Positions 58,566-64,000 of a DNA stretch of 64,000 bases are shown one piece after another. A program made the position numbers and the translations under genes. Origin of the DNA: Cristatella mucedo (Eukaryota; Bryozoa; Phylactolaemata; Cristatellidae); NCBI GenBank assembly GCA_009760855.2, contig WPIO01000003.1, positions 6,078,501 through 6,142,500 on the forward strand, read 5' to 3'. Each line of letters opens with the position of its first letter. The first letter of the stretch is position 1. The notes under the pieces were generated by a model. That model was given only the letters and a program-made list of their open reading frames with translations. It was not told the DNA's origin and made no database searches.

Positions 58566-60554
58566 TATCTTAGATACATTGTTATTTGCATCTTTATTAA
58601 TATTTTTTCCAGCCATAGTAGAAAACATTCTTGACACTGATATAGTATTCGATGAGATTCGCCAATTTAGCGATAGTCTAAGCCCGGTTCTTTTCCCGGC
58701 TAAGAAACAGCATTGATGTTTGGCTAACGGATGAACTAGTTGTTAAGTGTAGACATTCCCTAGCTTTACAGGCATTTGTGTTACCTCGAATTGAGTGGCC
58801 CTCATGTTGGGAAATCTCCGGAAGTCTCCAACCCTGAAGAATTCACAAACAGTTTTGCGTTAGTTTTTGTAAGTTAGAGTCACAATTCTAAAGATAGAGT
58901 TCTAATCCTTAGGCAAAGACGTCAGAAGCAAACATTTTACTTGCTAAGAACAAGTTATTGAATCAAACATTTGAGGCTTTTGTGACATTGAAATGTTTTC
59001 TTTCGCTTTGTAGCCGCGTCTGTGAAAATTGAGCATAGATCTGAATAACTTGCATGCTGCCTGACTTAGGGCTCGGCCCGGAAGACGGCTGACCTGTTTA
59101 CAGGAAGGTGGCGATGTGAATTTTGTGCAGTATGGTAATACTGCAATACGCACCTTACTTTCAAGAGTTCTTTTGCATCTCGGTGAGAGAATGGCATATT
59201 AATAATGCTGACAAAGCCATTTATTATTGAGCCAGGGTATTTTCCTGCTAGTTGCCTAACCAAAAGAGGTAGATAGGTCGCAAATAGTGGTGTGCGGCAG
59301 AATCGGAGAGTGCTCATATCTTAAATTTGACAAACTTAAATTTTCAAGTCACTATCCATTATTTAGCGAAAGTCTTTTGGAGAGGTACGGATTGCTATAG
59401 GTGCCCAACATCAGCGATTGCTTGCAGCAACTCTCTTACTGCCCAAAGCGTAGAGCAATACTCAGCTCAACTATTAGGTCTTGATGCCTTTAGCATGGAT
59501 CAATCATTTATACAGCCTAAACATCAATTATCATATAGCTGGTTCGTAGCAGTTAAAGTTTAATCATTGCGAGTGGTCCTTCAGAATCGCCTGACTGGGC
59601 AGTCACATGCTGGCTCACATGATGTGATATTGTTCAGTACCAATTGTAAAGGAAATAATATCAGATTAATCTAAGATCTTATTTTAGTGCAAGGTAAAAC
59701 TTCGCCTCCTATACCTGACCAGCTAATAAGCGTTTCCTAGTACTTGTAATTTCAGTGGCTGGCTTGACCTAGTAGTTATTGATGTTTACTATTTTGTCAT
59801 TCGTCCGACTAAGACTCAACTGAGTTAGCAATAATGCTTACTTGTGGTCTCCTTTCGGCACCATTATTACTAGGTGTAGCCGATTTGAGCGTAAAGTATA
59901 ACTTTTTGTGAAAAAATTGATCTGAAACACGTTGCTTTCTATCTCCCCCCCCCCGACTTCTAGAGCACCACATGTAATTCCCAAGAAGTACACCAAGTGT
60001 GTCACGATGGAAGAGAAGCAGGAGCCATTTCCACATGCCACCTCAGTAAAAACGCCAGCTGAGAACCTTATCCAGAATAACCAGTTAACGCGAGAGGTAC
60101 CACAAGAAAACACGTGTACAAGCAAGACAACACTTTTAGTTCTTATAAAATTAGCTTGACTTGACGTTTGTAATATCTTACTCCGAGACAAAGTTCAGAG
60201 CTGTAATCATATGCATGTAAGAAATTATAATCTCAATCTATAGTAAAGATCAAATAAATGTCCTACGTTACCAAATTGTGTAGACTTTGTGTTAATTATC
60301 ATCTCATTTTGCTTGTGAATTAGTAAACGAATTGACCAAAACATGCATTGGCTTGCAAGTGAATCGTTTGATGTTTGAGCTTAGCATTAATACTGTGATA
60401 TTATGTACTGTGGTAATCCACTAGGTAACTCTTCCACATCGGCTAAAGTAAAATTGCATTTGACACGGTACTATTTTTATAGCATCTCAACCACAAAATT
60501 CCGAAGCAATACACCCGCAGCTCATTGAGGAAAGTTATTTCCAACTCCTCAGCT
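58566..60554. other. Intergenic, unclassified
   Basis: A minus-strand frame at 59066-59317 includes CRTPLFATYLPLLVRQLAG, faintly like the LINE motif TPLLADLHWLPVKQ. The overlapping frames at 59838-60191 (-) and 59932-60159 (+) are not recognised. A C run lies at 59946-59954. Confidence 0.4.
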
Positions 60555-61640
60555 ACTGCTAGGTGTCCCACGCACAACCTTTGCCAAGCACAATCTTGGC
60601 TTTAACTACTTTGCTAAAAACATTCACCTGTGACAATGCTTTGATCTTTCCCAGCTAATATGTCCGTCAAACTCGTTCAACTACCATTACGCAGAAATTT
60701 CTAAAGTGAGCTCAGCGATGGCAACAATGTTTTTGAATTTAATAGCAATTAAAATAACTTATTATGAATAGAAAAACCTAGTATAACAATGGAATTGACT
60801 CTGGAAGCCCATTTCCTTTCGCATCTTCATACAATCTCGGTTGTTTCTGTGTTACCTTTCACTACCCGATCGCGTACTCCATAGATAACTCGGCCTACTT
60901 TTATCTATTTAAGATCGCTGAAATCCGGACCTGCTGAGGCAGAGATCCCAAATCCAAGTTGGTACCTGGTTTTTCAAAATCCCGCATTGAAATCTGTAAA
61001 CTATCCCGTACAGGTATAGCTGCATATACATGAAGCAATTCAATGGGTACAATATTCTTCGGCTGGCTTTTCTTTTGTTAGCAGTGCAGTCCGCCCACGT
61101 TACACCACTTCTCACTGACCTGCATTAGCTTCAAATCAAGCTCTGTATTGACGTCAATGTTTGGCCACTCATTTTAAATCGTCTGTTCTCTAACTCGGAT
61201 TATTCCTGTCAAAAAGGCATTAAACCACGAGTTCTTCTGACTAAGATGCTCGCCCCAACTAAGCCGAGGTCCTGGGTGGTTGGAACCCCGTGGCATGCGT
61301 GAAGCAACTGAATAGTGATTCGCATTTCTTAGAGTGATGTAGTGAGGAACTATAGTTTTAAGCTTGTCTAATTACTGAGCAAACCTGAAATTCTAAAAGC
61401 AAAAAGCCCAGATATTATGTGTTGCATTCGCACAGCTGGTGTGAGAGTTTTCCTTTGTTTCCGTCGGTATCACTACTGTCGCTGTGCTTTCACTGAGCAC
61501 TTTTATACCTACTATGGTGAGCATGTTGATAGTGTGCATATTACCACATACTAGCTAGTCATGGCTATTTTAATAAGCATGCAGTAGACACTCGAATGAG
61601 AGTAGGTCTCTTAGGGCTCCATACGGATTTAGTATTAATA
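60555..61640 (+). mobile_element. Very old LINE-1 copy
   Basis: The plus-strand words 'gccaagcacaatcttggcttt', 'cacgttacaccacttctcactgacctgca' and the end 'ggtctcttagggctcc' with ATT-type repeats follow the LINE-1 order. The reading frame is destroyed. A SINE-b is nested at 61228-61325. Confidence 0.65.
61228..61325 (+). repeat. SINE-b, partial
   Basis: 'gatgctcgccccaactaagccgaggtcctgggtggttggaaccccg' followed by 'gtgaagcaactgaatag' matches the head and start of tail of SINE-b at 27884-28036. The B box is mutated. Confidence 0.6.
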
Positions 61641-63082
61641 TTACTATCACATTTTGATATAAATCTACATGGAATGAATTAGAAAAATGGTGTGCAGCGT
61701 TTCTGATATGCTATAGCCTCAGTGCGGCACACTGGGAAAATGTATACGTTTCGCTCTGCCTGCTTGTAGTAGATAGAGCTGCGTATGTCGAGATACCTTG
61801 CTTAAATATCAGGCTCCCAAAACGTGAAGGAACTGTTTTGTTTTTGAATAACTTTACAGCTTTATGTTGGCTTAACCAGCACTTTACAGGCGGTGCACTA
61901 TTAGCGGCATATGAGCGATGTTTGTTTGGCTCGGCAAAGTAGATTTGATCTCAGGAATGAACCCAAGGTGAACTTGAGGCATTAACCTTGTAGCTTTCAA
62001 TAGCCAAGAAAAGTGCTTGAAAAATTAATCTTGCGGAGCTATAACTTCAAAAGTTTTTTCTGCATCTGAGAAGTATCCTCAATAAAGGTGCAGAATCAAT
62101 TTGATACGATTTCATACCAATAGTAAAGGTAACTCCTTTCTAAAATGCATTCAGAAAAATCGCTTCATAAACATTTGCTGTCCTCTGGCTTAAGACTGGC
62201 TGCAAGAGAAGCTAAAAACCAATAGTCTTTCAAACAAACCATCCTTGTGGCGATCAGTCAATATAAAAAGCGCTTTTGCCAAGCATACAACATGGAGAAT
62301 ATATTGCAACCCCAAGCCCCGGTGAGAAGCTGAAAATCGTTAATCTTTTCAAAGAGATTTTCAGTAAGTGGATTTCTAATGCTCCAGCTGACTAATATAT
62401 TCTGTACTTTCTTGGTGCATTCATCCTCAGAGCGCCACCGTGTGTGATTGGTAGGAAGATCTTGCCAAGCTCATCATGAAGCAAACCACACACCAAGTAG
62501 CACCTATAGCAGGATGCTATAGGCCTCAAATTCATATCCACGAGTCTGACAGTAATGAATTTATATTTTTGTTCAGAGAATTTTATTAATTAGGATCATA
62601 ATGGTGTAAGATGTATTGTGCCGTAAAATTCAATTATTTCAACTTTCATCCACATTCAAGTGCAAAACAGGGTTTTATTAGACTAAGAAAATGTGTTGGG
62701 CATTGTATGCTGCAGTCGCTGAACGAAGAAAATACATTGAACCAATACAGTTTTCGTGGATCAAATTATAATCCAATAACTAATAGAAGGATGTGATTTT
62801 CGACATTCTACTAGCCCACAGGTTGAAGAACATGCCATGCTGATGAGAGAATCTGCAAATTAAAGCACACAATCTACTGTCAATGGTAGCCTGCACTTGG
62901 CTTTCCTCTGACTAAATCAGAGCGGGATATACAAGCCGAACTTTACTATTTTCATCAAGCGAGTAGAAATAGGTGAAAGAAAAAATCCTTTGCTGCTTAA
63001 TTCTGTACGCCTGTGTCTTTGCCGACCACTAGCCAGCGTTGAAGCCGAAAGCCTCAAAAAAGAGTTGTACTGTATAAGAAGG
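61641..63082. other. Downstream flank of gene B, unclassified
   Basis: The first AATAAA on the minus strand after the gene B stop lies near 62582-62587. No other feature recognised. Confidence 0.4.
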
Positions 63083-63264
63083 TCAAGGGCAGGAAAATGG
63101 GGTCGCACATGTAACTCTAGAGTCAGGCTGAATCTCGTCGACAATTATGTGAAGAGTAGAGCCCCAACCAGTGAAGCAATCAGATACTCCATCGCCTGGA
63201 CACGTTCCGACATTGTAGCCGATGGAATAGGAGCCAGATGTCAGGTTGTAGCAGACGCCATCAA
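63083..63264 (-). CDS. Gene B last exon, CTHRC1-like
   Basis: The acceptor CACTTGTTTCAG is followed by TTGATGG. It encodes DGVCYNLTSGSYSIGYNVGT, CPGDGVSDCFTGWGSTLHII and VDEIQPDSRVTCATPFSCP, then TGA at 63083-63085. The order EGLC-like, GTC-like, TGW and acidic end is that of CTHRC1. The C-terminal cysteines (VTC and SCP) are not part of the vertebrate pattern but recur in gene C. Confidence 0.92.
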
Positions 63265-63704
63265 CTGAAACAAGTGAACTGAGTCCTGACTCGATGCAGC
63301 CACTATTGAACCTTTGCTGTCAAATTCGCTTAGCATTTGCATTGAATTCTTTCTGTAATTACGATACTAATTTGGCAAAGAAGCAATTAACTTCAAGAAA
63401 GTCAGCAAGCCAAAATTAGGACTTCAACTGCTACAGTTAAGCCTGGGTGCTGAGCAAGCAATCTAAACAAATTAACTTTAATTTGAATTGCCTCCATAGA
63501 AATTGCATTTTCCGGATGCGATCACCTATCAATTAATTGACGAGCCAAAACTACCGAGATGTTCTAGAGAGTTTTTTGGTAAGTTTGATCATGCAAGTTA
63601 AATATGGCAATAATTGGAATTGAAGCAGGTTAAATAATTTGACATCGAGCTATTAACACAGCCGTCTCAGTCTTAGCCAGTTTTTTTAAAACACTACGAC
63701 TTAC

Positions 63705-63897
63705 TGACTCCTGGATTGTGATAGTCGACGGCTGTCTCTGTGTACGCAACGCCTTCTATCGGGCCAGGGTTGGTGCACTCCACTCCGTTAATAGTGAAGT
63801 ACCATCGGCAACATCTAGAGTTTCCGTAGACTCGAGCACTCCCGATAGTTCTTAAGTGAAGCCCGCTGGTGTCGGACAGCTTGCTGTAGGTAACCAT
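63705..63897 (-). CDS. Gene B penultimate exon, CTHRC1-like
   Basis: The acceptor is GTTTTCACTGCAG and the donor GTCA|GTAAGT, phase 0 to phase 1. It encodes MVTYSKLSDTSGLHLRTIGS, ARVYGNSRCCRWYFTINGVE and CTNPGPIEGVAYTETAVDYH. CCRWYFTINGVEC is very close to the vertebrate CTHRC1 hallmark. The Met at the exon start is not the initiator: earlier exons lie beyond the right edge of the window. Gene B therefore appears as a 3' partial gene. Confidence 0.92.
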
Positions 63898-63950
63898 CTG
63901 CAGTGAAAACTCTTTTTAGAGACTAAATAACGGCACCGAGGAAGCTTTGA

Positions 63951-63952
<2 letters not shown>

Positions 63953-64000
<48 letters not shown>
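63953..64000. repeat. (TA)n microsatellite at window edge
   Basis: Alternating TA to the last base; continues beyond the window. Confidence 0.95.

Noticed and set aside
63694-63897. Met at 63897 as the start of gene B
   Set aside because: It is the first codon after a CAG acceptor, in the place where gene A has Thr, so it is internal to the protein.

Overview
This is animal nuclear DNA, not prokaryotic. It has long introns with GT-AG borders, no operons, thick microsatellites, and interspersed non-LTR retrotransposons, tRNA-derived SINEs and a decayed Gypsy element. Nothing in it names the species. The repeats and secreted domains fit a non-vertebrate metazoan (sponge, cnidarian, mollusc or similar), and I do not go further than that.

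Host genes: splice sites, reading phase and protein patterns let me assemble a family of secreted proteins on the minus strand. All carry a domain like the C-terminal (non-collagen) part of vertebrate CTHRC1. Gene A (28569 down to 5065, seven exons, about 365 residues) encodes a signal peptide, a PAN/apple-like domain split over two exons, a compact EGF-like module with five cysteines, and then the CTHRC1-like domain over exons 4-7. No collagen repeat is present. Gene C (last exon 36902-37083, with more exons up to at least 37.7 kb and perhaps 48.2 or 49.6 kb) is a decayed paralog: its middle exon has an insertion, a stop and a lost splice donor. Gene B (63083-63897) shows its last two exons intact and runs off the right edge. 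The intron phases at the CTHRC1-like junctions agree between genes, so this looks like a tandem family.

Repeats: the rest is mostly transposon remains. LINE family 1 (CR1/L2/Rex1-like reverse transcriptase with the YADD motif) has about fifteen truncated copies in both orientations, all with a 3' hairpin of the type AAAGCGCC...GGCGCTTT followed by TTA/ATT repeats. The youngest copies are at 2.3-3.9, 34.0-35.3, 49.96-50.56, 51.4-52.2 and 56.5-57.1 kb. LINE family 2 has a different 3' end and lies at 13.1-14.2, 22.8-23.2, 32.1-32.4 and 35.3-35.7 kb. SINE-a (tRNA-like head) and SINE-b (tRNA-like head plus a tail resembling the LINE-1 3' end) are also present. A degenerate Gypsy-type LTR retrotransposon lacking integrase occupies about 42.15-45.53 kb.

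Layout: 0-5 kb LINE and SINEs; 5-28.6 kb gene A with introns full of LINEs; 28.6-36.9 kb intergenic with two LINE families and a duplicated unclassified segment; 36.9-49.6 kb decayed gene C, the Gypsy element and GC-rich DNA; 49.6-63 kb repeats, including a clear nested LINE insertion; 63.1-64 kb the end of gene B.
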